From: Bacillus sp. SLBN-46
GTDB taxonomy: Bacteria; Bacillota; Bacilli; Bacillales; Cytobacillaceae
DNA length: 64,000 nucleotides
Direction: 5' to 3'
NCBI RefSeq assembly: GCF_031453555.1
Contig: NZ_JAVIZM010000001.1
Span: 936,001-1,000,000, forward strand
Shown here: piece by piece, positions 23,904-32,616 of the stretch
Layout: each line of letters starts with the position of its first letter
Numbering within the stretch: position 1 is the first letter of the stretch
Translations under genes and position numbers: made by a program
Notes under the pieces: generated by a model
What the model was told of the DNA's origin: nothing
Seen by the model: the letters and a program-made list of their open reading frames with translations, nothing else
The model's database searches: none

Positions 23904-26900
23904 ATGATTGTCACGTTAATAAACAAAGAAAACATCAATTCCATCACCTTACCTGAAAAAATCCAGGGGCAGTATTGGATCTATGACACTCATTCCAATA
24001 CCTCCAAAAAACTGGTCGGGATCGAAGGTGCAAATGGTGAGTGGATTCTAAAGTCTAACAAAGATGCCAACATTGTGGCTTCTTCAGGCACCCCGATTCG
24101 AAACACAGTATTACAGCCATTAAGCATTTACCATCTGGCAATCGAGGGTCAAGAATACAAAACACTTGTTTTCGCCGAGCCTAACACAGTAGACCGCCAA
24201 ACCTTCACCAAATTTGTAGTCGACCAGGATATGGACATTCACATAGGTAGAAACGAGAAAAACCATATCGTCCTATCGAACCAATTTGTATCCGCCTCCC
24301 ATGCCAAACTAACTATTTTTAATGGCCAATGGCGCATCGTTGACATGGATAGCACGAACGGGACCTTCGTCAATGGCGTACGAGTGAAAAGCAGCGAATT
24401 AAAGATGGGTGACATCATATACATAATGGGATTGAAAATCATCATTGGAAGCTGCTTCTTGGCCTTCAATAATCCGGATGGGATGGTATCCTTCCGTAAA
24501 AATGCACTCAAGCCATTTATCCCTCAAGTCGTAGAAACTCCCGAAGGAGAAGAGGATGAATTCGAGGCACCAGCCGTCGATTATTTTTACCGATCCCCTC
24601 GCTTTAAAAGAGACGTCGAAAAGGCAGTTTTTAAAATCGATTCACCGCCGCCTAATGCTATTGGGGAAGAAATGCCGATGATGCTGGTGATTGGTCCATC
24701 GATGACCATGGGGATGGCCTCCATGGCGACAGCTATTTTCGCCATCAATAACGCCATGGCAACAGGCGATATCTCACGAGCGATGCCTTCCATTATTATG
24801 TCAGGAAGCATGCTGCTCGGAACCATCCTTTGGCCTGTTTTATCAAAAAAGTACGATATGAGACGAAGAAGGAAAAAAGAGAAAATTCGCCAGCAAAAAT
24901 ACAAAGAGTATCTAGATAAATTTGCCGTCCTATTTAATGAAGAGTCCCATAAGCAAGAGGAAATCTTACGGGAAAATTATGTTCCTATCACAGAGGTGGT
25001 CCAGCGTATTGAACAGGTGGACCGGAACCTATGGGAACGAGGACCCGGACAAAATGATTTCTTAAAGCTAAGAGTAGGAATCGGGGACGGTCTGTTGTCG
25101 GCGGACATTAACTACTCTGAGAAAAAATTTTCGATCGACGACGACAACCTACAGGAAGAGCTGTACACCTTGTGCGAATCGCCAAAGGTTTTGAAAAACA
25201 TCCCCATCATCCTATCGTTATTTGAAGAATATATCACTGGAATCATTGGCAACCGTAAACAAACGATAGAATTCGCCAAAGGGTTAATTTTTCAATTGGC
25301 AGCACTGTATAGCTATGACGAAGTGAAGATGGTCTTCATATATGACCAGGAGGAAGATGCCGAGTTTGGTTTTACCAAATGGCTGCCGCACGTGTGGAGC
25401 CAGGATAATAAGTTCCGTTTCATTGCCACGAATCACAATGAGGTGAAAGAAGTTTCCGCCTATCTTGAAAAAGAAATTGACCTCCGCTCGCAAATCAATG
25501 AAAGTGAGCTAGACGATGTGACACCATATTACATTGTGTTTGCGATGAGTAAGAATCTGGCTATCCGAGCCGAGATGTTGAAGCAGGTCTATGCAAAGAA
25601 AAAAAATCTACATATCAGTGTGGTTACTTTTTATGACGAACTGAAAAATCTCCCGAAAGAATGCACGATGGTGGTGGAGCTGGAAGAGCACAGCGGGAAG
25701 CTATTCGATAAAGATGATCTCACGGGCAAATCGACATCCTTTGTTCCTGACATTTACGTTACATCAGATCCAAATGAGCTGAGTGTGAAGCTCGCGAACA
25801 TTCCGCTTGATACACTGGGCCATTCCTTTAACCTACCACAAATGGTTACCTTTTTAGAACTATTTGGGGTAGGAAAAGTGGAGCATCTCAATGCGTTGAC
25901 CAGATGGCACGACAATGATCCCACAAAGTCATTGGAAGCGCCAGTCGGCGTGGACACATTAGGGGAATTATTCAAGCTTGATTTACACGAGAAATTCCAT
26001 GGACCGCATGGATTGGTTGCGGGGATGACGGGTTCAGGTAAGAGTGAGTTCATCATGACCTACATTTTATCCCTGGCCGTGAACTACCATCCAAATGAAG
26101 TAGCGTTTATCTTGATTGACTATAAAGGCGGCGGCATGGCGAAATCCTTTGAAAAATTGCCACACACGGCCGGCATTATCACCAACTTAGACGGTGCCAT
26201 GATCAAACGCTCGCTGGTTTCAATTGAAAGTGAATTGAAGCGCAGGCAGTCACTTTTTGCAGAGGCAAGTAAGTTAATCGGCGAGAGCAATATCGATATT
26301 TACAGCTATCAAAAACTGGTTCGTGAAGGCATCGTGACCGAACCCTTGCAGCATTTGTTCATCATCTCGGATGAGTTTGCCGAGCTAAAAACACAGCAGC
26401 CGGAGTTTATGGCGCAGCTGGTCAGTGCCGCCCGGATTGGCCGAAGCTTGGGCGTGCATTTAATCCTCGCTACGCAAAAGCCAAGCGGTGTCGTCGACGA
26501 CCAAATTTGGAGTAACAGTAAATTTAGGGTCAGCTTAAAGGTTCAGGAACGGGCGGACAGTATGGATATGCTGAAGCGGCCGGATGCGGCGGAACTGACA
26601 GATACCGGACGCTTCTATCTTCAAGTGGGCTATAACGAATTGTTTGAGATGGGGCAGTCGGCCTGGGCAGGTGCTCCATATTATCCATTCGATAAAGTGG
26701 TGGTCGAAAAGGACAATAGTGTCGTGGTCATTGATCGAAATGGCCGTCCGATCAAACAAGCGAAAATTGATAAAAAGAGAAGCCTGTTAGTCAATCCGAA
26801 AAAGCAGCTCGATGTTGTTACCGATTACCTGCATACGATTGCGGAGGAAGAACAGATTCGTATTCGCCCGCTGTGGCTGGATCCGATTCCTCCTATGATT

Positions 26901-28502
26901 TTATTAGATGATGTAAAGCGGAAATATAACGCTCGAAACAACCAGTCATTCGTGCTGAATCCCGTCATTGGGGAGTACGATGACCCGGTTAGACAGCAGC
27001 AATGCTTGCTGCGTCTGCCGCTTTCGGAAGAAGGGAATACGATTGTCTACGGGGTGGCAGGCAGTGGAAAAACGACCTTCATCACGACGATGGTGTATTC
27101 GCTCATCCAAGAACATACGCCAGACGAAGTCAACATCTATTTACTAGATTTTGCTTCGGAAACGTTACGGGCTTTTGCCAAAGCACCGCATGTGGGCGAT
27201 GTGATTCTCTCTTATGAAAGTGAGAAAGTTAGCAATCTATTTAAGCTTCTGCAAAGCGAAGTGGAAAAACGGAAGAAGCTATTCGCTGATTATGGCGGCG
27301 ATCATGCGTCATATGTGAAAGCAACTGGCGGGAAGCTGCCATCCATTGTGGTGGCGATCAATAACTTTGCTGCTTTTACAGAAATATACGAGGAAAAAGA
27401 AACAGCGGTCAGCTTCCTTTCACGCGAAGGAACCAAGTATGGCATCTATTTCGTCTTAACGGCGCTTGGCACCAACGCGGTCCGATTCCGGTTGCTGCAA
27501 AACTTCAAGCAATTAATTACGTTGCAGTTAAATGATGAATCCGATTATTCCACAGTCGTTGGCAAAACGGATGGGTTATTCCCATCGAAGTTTAAAGGCA
27601 GAGGTTTAGTGAAAAAAGATGCGGTGTACGAATTCCAAATCGCTACGATCACCGATGCACCCGTCCTATTTACGTTTATTCAACAGGCATGTCAAAAGCT
27701 CCAAGGTGCTTGGAAAGGTCATGCCGCGAAAAAGATTCCTATTTTACCAGAGTATGTGGATTTTGAATTTTTAGCAGAATACGTAGGGCTACAGCAGCAG
27801 GGCCTCACCGTACCAATCGGTGTGGAAAAGAACTCTTTGAATGTTCACTACTATCCATTCGGACAGTCTTATGTCTCGATGATTCTATCTGCTGGTACCG
27901 AGCATCAGTCCTTTACACATGACGTATCGGTGTTCATGGCAGAAAAATGTGGATTGGATGTAACGATTCTTGATGCGCAGCAAAGCTTTGCTGATAAAAA
28001 TAACAAGGCCGTTACCTACTATTCTACGGTTAAAGAGTTTGAACAAGTGATGGATGAGCTGTTTGAGCTAGTAGTCTACCGAAATAACACCTTTAAAGAG
28101 GCGTTCGAGCAGGGAAGAGAGATTCCATCCTTTGACCAAAAGGTCATCGTCATCAACAGCATTGCAGCCTTGAAAAATGGTCTATCTGGCCAAAGCGCTG
28201 AAAAGCTAGCTTTGATCCTTGAAAAGGGTGAAGCGAAGTATAACCTCACGATTATTTTTGCCGAACAGGCGAAGAATCTATCAGGAGTCTCCTATGATAA
28301 GTGGTATAAACGCCAGATGAATCAGGGGGATGGCATTTGGGTTGGCAGTGGGATTACTGAGCAATATCAGCTGAAGCCGTCGAAGACGACGCCTGAATTG
28401 CGTGAGGAAATGACCGCTGACTTTGGCTTCTCCTTACAAAAAGGAAAGAGTGTCAAGGTCAAGCTGGTAAACTCTGAAAAGGAGGATGACAACAATGAAT
28501 AA
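23904..28502 (+). CDS. essC: type VII secretion FtsK/SpoIIIE-type ATPase EssC (YukBA)
   Basis: 1532 residues, the motor of the T7SS. The N-terminal FHA region includes HIGRNEKNHIVLS near 113 and DMDSTNGTFVNGV near 150. Two membrane helices lie at about 259-283 and 293-317, followed by a basic stretch. FtsK-like domain D1 has Walker A GMTGSGKSEF near 707, and DYKGGG and FIISDEFAEL downstream. D2 has GVAGSGKTTF near 1050. D3 near 1329 has a degenerate loop (SAGTEHQS). The layout matches firmicute EssC. AGGGGAA precedes the ATG. It overlaps yukD by 8 bases and heads the operon. The FHA arginine and Ser/His loop residues look intact, so it may bind phosphothreonine. Confidence 0.95.
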   Translation: MIVTLINKENINSITLPEKIQGQYWIYDTHSNTSKKLVGIEGANGEWILKSNKDANIVASSGTPIRNTVLQPLSIYHLAIEGQEYKTLVFAEPNTVDRQTFTKFVVDQDMDIHIGRNEKNHIVLSNQFVSASHAKLTIFNGQWRIVDMDSTNGTFVNGVRVKSSELKMGDIIYIMGLKIIIGSCFLAFNNPDGMVSFRKNALKPFIPQVVETPEGEEDEFEAPAVDYFYRSPRFKRDVEKAVFKIDSPPPNAIGEEMPMMLVIGPSMTMGMASMATAIFAINNAMATGDISRAMPSIIMSGSMLLGTILWPVLSKKYDMRRRRKKEKIRQQKYKEYLDKFAVLFNEESHKQEEILRENYVPITEVVQRIEQVDRNLWERGPGQNDFLKLRVGIGDGLLSADINYSEKKFSIDDDNLQEELYTLCESPKVLKNIPIILSLFEEYITGIIGNRKQTIEFAKGLIFQLAALYSYDEVKMVFIYDQEEDAEFGFTKWLPHVWSQDNKFRFIATNHNEVKEVSAYLEKEIDLRSQINESELDDVTPYYIVFAMSKNLAIRAEMLKQVYAKKKNLHISVVTFYDELKNLPKECTMVVELEEHSGKLFDKDDLTGKSTSFVPDIYVTSDPNELSVKLANIPLDTLGHSFNLPQMVTFLELFGVGKVEHLNALTRWHDNDPTKSLEAPVGVDTLGELFKLDLHEKFHGPHGLVAGMTGSGKSEFIMTYILSLAVNYHPNEVAFILIDYKGGGMAKSFEKLPHTAGIITNLDGAMIKRSLVSIESELKRRQSLFAEASKLIGESNIDIYSYQKLVREGIVTEPLQHLFIISDEFAELKTQQPEFMAQLVSAARIGRSLGVHLILATQKPSGVVDDQIWSNSKFRVSLKVQERADSMDMLKRPDAAELTDTGRFYLQVGYNELFEMGQSAWAGAPYYPFDKVVVEKDNSVVVIDRNGRPIKQAKIDKKRSLLVNPKKQLDVVTDYLHTIAEEEQIRIRPLWLDPIPPMILLDDVKRKYNARNNQSFVLNPVIGEYDDPVRQQQCLLRLPLSEEGNTIVYGVAGSGKTTFITTMVYSLIQEHTPDEVNIYLLDFASETLRAFAKAPHVGDVILSYESEKVSNLFKLLQSEVEKRKKLFADYGGDHASYVKATGGKLPSIVVAINNFAAFTEIYEEKETAVSFLSREGTKYGIYFVLTALGTNAVRFRLLQNFKQLITLQLNDESDYSTVVGKTDGLFPSKFKGRGLVKKDAVYEFQIATITDAPVLFTFIQQACQKLQGAWKGHAAKKIPILPEYVDFEFLAEYVGLQQQGLTVPIGVEKNSLNVHYYPFGQSYVSMILSAGTEHQSFTHDVSVFMAEKCGLDVTILDAQQSFADKNNKAVTYYSTVKEFEQVMDELFELVVYRNNTFKEAFEQGREIPSFDQKVIVINSIAALKNGLSGQSAEKLALILEKGEAKYNLTIIFAEQAKNLSGVSYDKWYKRQMNQGDGIWVGSGITEQYQLKPSKTTPELREEMTADFGFSLQKGKSVKVKLVNSEKEDDNNE

Positions 28503-28746
28503 AGTCCTTGTTGAAATTTTTCTTCCTGCTGCCAACAGGAGCTTTGACGTGTATCTGCCGCTTGAAAGCAAAATGAGTGAGGTATTGGTCTTAGTGTCCA
28601 CGCTGTTAAGCGACCTGTCAGATGGCAAATACAAAGCGATGGGCAATCCTGTCTTGTGTGACGCATCGTCGGGAATTATTTTCAATATTAACATGGCTGT
28701 TGCGGAACTGGGCATTCAAAACGGTTCCAAGCTCATGCTGATATAA
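28495..28746 (+). CDS. yukD: ubiquitin-like T7SS protein YukD/EsaB
   Basis: 83 residues with a beta-grasp, ubiquitin-like fold (KVLVEIFLPAANRSFDVYLPLESKMSEVLVL..., ending LGIQNGSKLMLI), no C-terminal Gly-Gly. YukD/EsaB is a small regulator or component of firmicute T7SS and is always encoded beside essC. The start at 28495 follows AGGAGG at about 10-base spacing; an in-frame ATG at 28486 is only one base from that site. The gene overlaps the end of essC, so translation is coupled. Confidence 0.9.
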   Translation: MNKVLVEIFLPAANRSFDVYLPLESKMSEVLVLVSTLLSDLSDGKYKAMGNPVLCDASSGIIFNINMAVAELGIQNGSKLMLI

Positions 28747-28829
28747 ATTTTAGGCTAGGTTGATTGTAGCAGCAATCAGCTGGCAAGTTTACCAAAGCTA
28801 TTTTTTCAAAAGAAGAAAGGGGTATGAAA

Positions 28830-29132
28830 ATGGGGAAACGAATCAAAGTCACTCCACAAGAACTTGAAACAGCTTCGAAGAAACTAACAGAGCTATCTGA
28901 AACGTACACAGGGATCTACACCCAGTTAATGCAGGCTGCAGGCACCATGGGTGAAGCATGGGAGGGCGAGGATAACCTTGCTTTCGTTGATCAAATCAAT
29001 GGCTTCAATGAAGATTTAAAGAATATGGCGGATAAACTAGCAACGGCTAGTCAGGCGTTGGTAGCACAGAGAGCCAATTATGTGGCGACTCAAGAAAATA
29101 ACATGGTTCAAGTAAGAAAGTTAACAAACTAA
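28830..29132 (+). CDS. WXG100 protein 1 (EsxA/YukE-like)
   Basis: 100 residues forming a helical hairpin. The turn motif is W-E-G in GEAWEGEDN, near residue 46, so Glu occupies the variable position. It starts RIKVTPQELETASKKL, like YukE/EsxA. The ATG at 28830 lies 8 bases after GAAAGG; the in-frame ATG at 28824 is too close. It would be secreted as a dimer through EssC. It differs most from the two WXG100 paralogues around the lipase module. An imperfect hairpin in the 80-base gap before it may limit read-through from yukD. Confidence 0.9.
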   Translation: MGKRIKVTPQELETASKKLTELSETYTGIYTQLMQAAGTMGEAWEGEDNLAFVDQINGFNEDLKNMADKLATASQALVAQRANYVATQENNMVQVRKLTN

Positions 29133-29164
29133 TAAACTAACATACACGCAAAGGAGTGAAGGGA

Positions 29165-29470
29165 ATGGCTGGACATATTAAAGTCAATACGGCTCAAGTG
29201 GCCGACATTGCATCAACAATTGAGCGTTTAAATAGACAACTAGCAGAAGAATTGAAAACTAGTCAGAATACGATTAAAAACCTTTCGAACACTTGGGATG
29301 GTGAAGCAGCCCAAGCAACGATCTCTTCCTATGAAGAGTTTGCGGCGAAGTTCTTCCAGAATTACTACGATATCCTTGATAACTACGTGAAATTCCTGCG
29401 AATCAACGTCGACCAAGGATACTTCGAAACAGAAAGCGTCAACACTAATCTGGCTGACGCATTCAAATAA
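29165..29470 (+). CDS. WXG100 protein 2
   Basis: 101 residues, helical hairpin with W-D-G in LSNTWDGEAA. The C-terminus GYFETESVNTNLADAFK holds a Y-x-x-x-E export-type motif. It shares this tail with WXG100 protein 3 (31949), so the two are close paralogues, one on each side of the lipase module. AAGGAG precedes the ATG at 29165. A secreted substrate or substrate partner of the T7SS. Confidence 0.9.
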   Translation: MAGHIKVNTAQVADIASTIERLNRQLAEELKTSQNTIKNLSNTWDGEAAQATISSYEEFAAKFFQNYYDILDNYVKFLRINVDQGYFETESVNTNLADAFK

Positions 29471-29478
29471 ACCAAGTC

Positions 29479-29571
29479 GGGGGACAGACCCCCGCTCCGG
29501 TAGCGCGTTAATAGGTCGGGGGACAGACCCCCGCCCCGGTAATGCGTTACCACTTTGGGGGACTGTCCCCC
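29479..29571. repeat. compound REP cluster (three related palindromes)
   Basis: Three 15-base palindromes, GGGGGACAGACCCCC at 29479 and 29518 and GGGGGACTGTCCCCC at 29557, spaced 39 bases apart and separated by GC-rich loops (GGTAGCGCG, GGTAATGCG). It looks like a duplicated and rearranged REP element. It is the only REP-type material inside the T7SS locus, and it lies exactly at the edge of the effector module. Confidence 0.85.
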
Positions 29572-29609
29572 TAAACTTATTTGAAAATAATACTTTGGAG
29601 ATCTCGCTA

Positions 29610-30329
29610 ATGAAAAAATTCATAGTTAGTATTTTTTTGGTACTTTTAGTGGCAGGAGTGAGTGGATGTATGAGCCAGCAACCGACGAAAGAGGAAAAGA
29701 AGACGAGTGAATCAGCGATGCTTACTTATTTGAGCAAGAAGTACGACCAGAACTTTTCGGCTATTAACTATATCCCTGCAAAGCGGGGGTTCAATGACAG
29801 CATGAACCTGAACATCTTGGTAGCAAAATCAGAAGACGGCCTCCTAGTCAATGTTCGTGAAAGATTGTCCAAACCGGGGAAGTTTTTTGATGATTACCGT
29901 AATGCCGTTGCTTCTAAATCCCTTAAGGACAAAATCAATTATGGGTCTATTGAAAACCTGCATCTAGCAAAAACCTATATCACTCTTACACCCGAAGTGA
30001 ATCTTGACACTTTAGAAAATGGTGTATCGAGCGTAGCAAAAGACGATGTCATTATGGTGCATAGCATCGTGTCTATATCGGGTGATGCCGATGAGAAAAC
30101 GCTAAAGGAATTGTACGACGTCTATCAACAGCTTCAATCCTTAGGTTATGAAGATACAGGCCTTATTGCTGCCTTCTCTGGTGACCAAGCTAAAGCGGAA
30201 ATGTATGTAAATAATTTCCTTCTTTATGGCACGCAACCTTGGGAGGAATACGATAAATCGGTGAAACATGTGCTTAAAGTAAACGAAAACGGATTATCCT
30301 ACGAAGAATTTAAGAGTCAACTAAAGTAG
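29610..30329 (+). CDS. DUF1672-type lipoprotein, TilA-like putative immunity protein
   Basis: 239 residues. A lipoprotein signal peptide (MKKFIVSIFLVLLVAGVSGC) with lipobox VSGC places it on the outer face of the membrane. The mature chain begins MSQQPTKEEKK and looks like DUF1672 (ESAMLTYLSKKYDQNFSAINYIPAKRG, then YITLTPEVNLD). In S. aureus a DUF1672 lipoprotein, TilA, protects against the T7SS lipase TslA. The next gene here is a lipase-like protein, so I infer an immunity role. The ATG at 29610 follows TTGGAG at 9 bases; 12 bases separate it from the next gene. Confidence 0.78.
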   Translation: MKKFIVSIFLVLLVAGVSGCMSQQPTKEEKKTSESAMLTYLSKKYDQNFSAINYIPAKRGFNDSMNLNILVAKSEDGLLVNVRERLSKPGKFFDDYRNAVASKSLKDKINYGSIENLHLAKTYITLTPEVNLDTLENGVSSVAKDDVIMVHSIVSISGDADEKTLKELYDVYQQLQSLGYEDTGLIAAFSGDQAKAEMYVNNFLLYGTQPWEEYDKSVKHVLKVNENGLSYEEFKSQLK

Positions 30330-30341
30330 GAGGATGGACGA

Positions 30342-31661
30342 ATGCCTAATCTAAAAGATGGTTTCGAACAAGTGCGACTAAGCGAACTAAGGGATCAGCA
30401 AAATGCCGTGTTAAATAAACTAGCCTATGTCGACATCCTAGAAAATTGGAAACCTGGAGAATCATTGTACAAAATGGTTTTACAGGTGGATACCGATCTT
30501 GCCGCAGAAATGAAAGATGCCGGCCTCGGACATCTGGTCATCAAAGATTATGTGAATAGGAACGATCATTCCGGCTTTTGCGCCATTGCGTTCGAAGACC
30601 CAAAGACAGGGGAAGTCGGCATGTCCTTCAGGGGAACGGAAGGCATGGATGACCTACTCCACAACCCAAAGGATATGGCGGATAATACATTAACGGCATC
30701 CATTGGGGTCTCGCCACAGTCATTAGAGGCGATTGCTTTTTTTGAAAAAAATGAAGAGAAGAGCGGAAAAAACTATCTATTTGGTCACTCTAAAGGCGGA
30801 GAGCTCGCGGCTGAAGTGTATGCGACGAATTATACCCATGTGCTAGGGGTTCACATCATTAACCCGCAACCAATCAACCCCTATAAGCTCGGGCCCGATC
30901 AATTAGCTGCATTAAAGTCGAATAAGTTTGATGCGGTAGTCGTAAACGGAGACCTTGTATCCTGGTTAGGTCGAACTCCTTACCCCGTTCGCTATGTTGA
31001 AAACAATGGCACACAGCCAGGCTTTTTTGGTCCGCATTCGATTGAATCTATGAAACTAGATAATCGTGGCTATGCCGTAATTGAGAAGGATCCTTTTTCA
31101 GGCTATGCCTGGCAAGGTCTAGCATCCACCCTAGCGACCGCCGTTATGGGTGATATTCAAAGCCATCTAAGAGTGTATTCCTTCGCCATTAATACGGTGG
31201 TCCGCGTCGGGAATTTTATGATTAATGATTTGCCGGACATGGTGCACCAATTCGTGGAATATATGAAACAGGCCATTGATCGAATTAGAGTGATTTCCCA
31301 TGTGGCAAGGATTGCCCTCATCGAGTTCGTCGGCAGTCTCGTCAAAGGCGTTTCGCTCCTGTTCAAACTGGCCTTCAATGCCGGTTACCGATACGCGACC
31401 GCGAATCCGATGATAAAAGTAGATACGTATAAACTACGAAACTATGCGGATCGTTTGGAAAGTATAAACAAACGAATTAGCGGGATTGACCGTAGGATGG
31501 ATTCTCTTTATCTAAAAGCGGGCTTTTCAGATTTATGGAACCTGTTGCAGGCGGATTTATTCACAGAAGAAAGCTGGAATATCAAGAAGTGTATCTATTA
31601 TTTAAACGAAACGGCTGATGATTTTGAAACAGTGGAACGGAAGATTATTCAGCAGTTGTAA
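30342..31661 (+). CDS. TslA-like T7SS effector: alpha/beta-hydrolase (DUF2974/Mbeg1-like) with C-terminal helical domain
   Basis: 439 residues without a signal peptide. The N-terminal part (about 20-250) is a lipase-like alpha/beta hydrolase: SFRGTEG at 95-101 resembles the class 3 lipase oxyanion motif, and GHSKGG at 148-153 holds the nucleophile Ser150. Asp and His of the triad are probably in AVVVNGDLVS and FFGPHSIES. The C-terminal part (about 270-439) is helical with VDTYKLRNYADRLESINKRISGI, like WXG/LXG targeting helices. Catalytic-first order matches the 'reverse' architecture of S. aureus TslA. Likely a phospholipase toxin exported with the small helical partner downstream. Confidence 0.78.
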   Translation: MPNLKDGFEQVRLSELRDQQNAVLNKLAYVDILENWKPGESLYKMVLQVDTDLAAEMKDAGLGHLVIKDYVNRNDHSGFCAIAFEDPKTGEVGMSFRGTEGMDDLLHNPKDMADNTLTASIGVSPQSLEAIAFFEKNEEKSGKNYLFGHSKGGELAAEVYATNYTHVLGVHIINPQPINPYKLGPDQLAALKSNKFDAVVVNGDLVSWLGRTPYPVRYVENNGTQPGFFGPHSIESMKLDNRGYAVIEKDPFSGYAWQGLASTLATAVMGDIQSHLRVYSFAINTVVRVGNFMINDLPDMVHQFVEYMKQAIDRIRVISHVARIALIEFVGSLVKGVSLLFKLAFNAGYRYATANPMIKVDTYKLRNYADRLESINKRISGIDRRMDSLYLKAGFSDLWNLLQADLFTEESWNIKKCIYYLNETADDFETVERKIIQQL

Positions 31662-31674
31662 GGGGGGCTGAGTC

Positions 31675-31926
31675 ATGAATGAAAGTGGGCAGCAGGAGCT
31701 TTATTTAATTAAACAAGAGCTTGAAAGTATCATCAATGAGTTAGAGAGTATTGCAACGGGTATTCAGGGCGATTTTGAAGGAATCGGTAATGAAAAATGT
31801 GCTTCCAAAGTGAATTCAATTGCCGAGCAGTATCGATTTGTAAAGGGGAAACTGAACAATATCGATACCTCTAAAGTGACCGAAGAGTTCGCTAAAAGTC
31901 ATGGTGGGGCTGCCACTTCCAAATAA
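31675..31926 (+). CDS. small helical T7SS partner protein (TlaA/Lap-like)
   Basis: 83 residues, all helical, with two long amphipathic helices (LYLIKQELESIINELESIATGIQGDFEGIG and KCASKVNSIAEQYRFVKGKLN). It lacks a W-x-G turn; a conserved-looking G-N-E-K-C replaces it. In S. aureus, TslA needs two small helical proteins (TlaA1/2) bound to its C-terminal domain for export, and many LXG effectors need similar Lap proteins. Position directly after the lipase gene and before a WXG100 gene fits this role. GGGGGG precedes the ATG. Confidence 0.65.
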   Translation: MNESGQQELYLIKQELESIINELESIATGIQGDFEGIGNEKCASKVNSIAEQYRFVKGKLNNIDTSKVTEEFAKSHGGAATSK

Positions 31927-31948
31927 GGATAGAAAGAAGGGGTAACGG

Positions 31949-32254
31949 ATGGCTGATGTGATTAAAGTGGATACGGAGCGTGTGTCCGCTGCTGCCAAAC
32001 AGATTGCGCAGTACAACCGGAAAATTAGAGACGATTTTTCAGCGGTGGAGTCGGCAATGAAAGCTTTAGCGAACGTTTGGGATGGCACAGCGTCTAGTCA
32101 GGCGATAAGTGCCTTTCATGAGTTGAAACAGGCCTTTGATGAACCGCGCTACGAAGTGATGAATAATTTTGTGACCTTTTTACACCAGCAGGTGGATCCG
32201 GGATATACCCAAACAGAGACAACGAATGTCTCGTTAGCGGATCGGTTCAAATAA
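31949..32254 (+). CDS. WXG100 protein 3
   Basis: 101 residues, with W-D-G in ANVWDGTASS and the tail GYTQTETTNVSLADRFK, which carries Y-x-x-x-E. It is a close paralogue of WXG100 protein 2 at 29165 (same VDxGY...LADxFK end). GAAAGAAGGGG precedes the ATG. Probably a partner of the lipase effector or a structural WXG100. Confidence 0.9.
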   Translation: MADVIKVDTERVSAAAKQIAQYNRKIRDDFSAVESAMKALANVWDGTASSQAISAFHELKQAFDEPRYEVMNNFVTFLHQQVDPGYTQTETTNVSLADRFK

Positions 32255-32282
32255 TCGGTTCATTGCTTAAGGGGGGATGGAA

Positions 32283-32588
32283 TTGAGCAACTATATTAAG
32301 GTAAACCACCGGGAATTTGAATCGGCGGCCGATGCCATTGACACCTATGTTAAGAGCCACAATAAAAATATGGATGCGGCCGGGCAAGAAGTCAAAACCC
32401 TTTCTGCGACTTGGCAGGGTAAAGACAGCACGCAATTTCAGCATCAGTGGGACCAGGTGACGGAGGCGGATTCAACCTCTCGTAACATGACGAAGGCTCT
32501 AGAGAATTATGCCGACTTTTTACGATATGCAGCGGGCCAATATAAAGACGCCCAATCAAAAGCGGTCAATCGAGCGAACAGTCTATAA
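32283..32588 (+). CDS. WXG100 protein 4
   Basis: 101 residues with W-Q-G in SATWQGKDST and helices on both sides. The start is taken as TTG at 32283, 6 bases after AAGGGGGG. The in-frame ATG at 32277 overlaps that ribosome site and is less likely. The N-terminal NYIKVNHREFESAADAI matches WXG100 starts. It is divergent from the other three, so it may serve as a dedicated partner or as the true EsxB-like subunit. Confidence 0.88.
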   Translation: MSNYIKVNHREFESAADAIDTYVKSHNKNMDAAGQEVKTLSATWQGKDSTQFQHQWDQVTEADSTSRNMTKALENYADFLRYAAGQYKDAQSKAVNRANSL

Positions 32589-32616
32589 AAGTAGATTTTG
32601 ATAGCAGGGGATTTTT

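Noticed and set aside
29240..29623. Minus-strand 127-codon frame over the second WXG100 gene
   Set aside because: It is a shadow over a clear WXG100 gene and the compound REP cluster.
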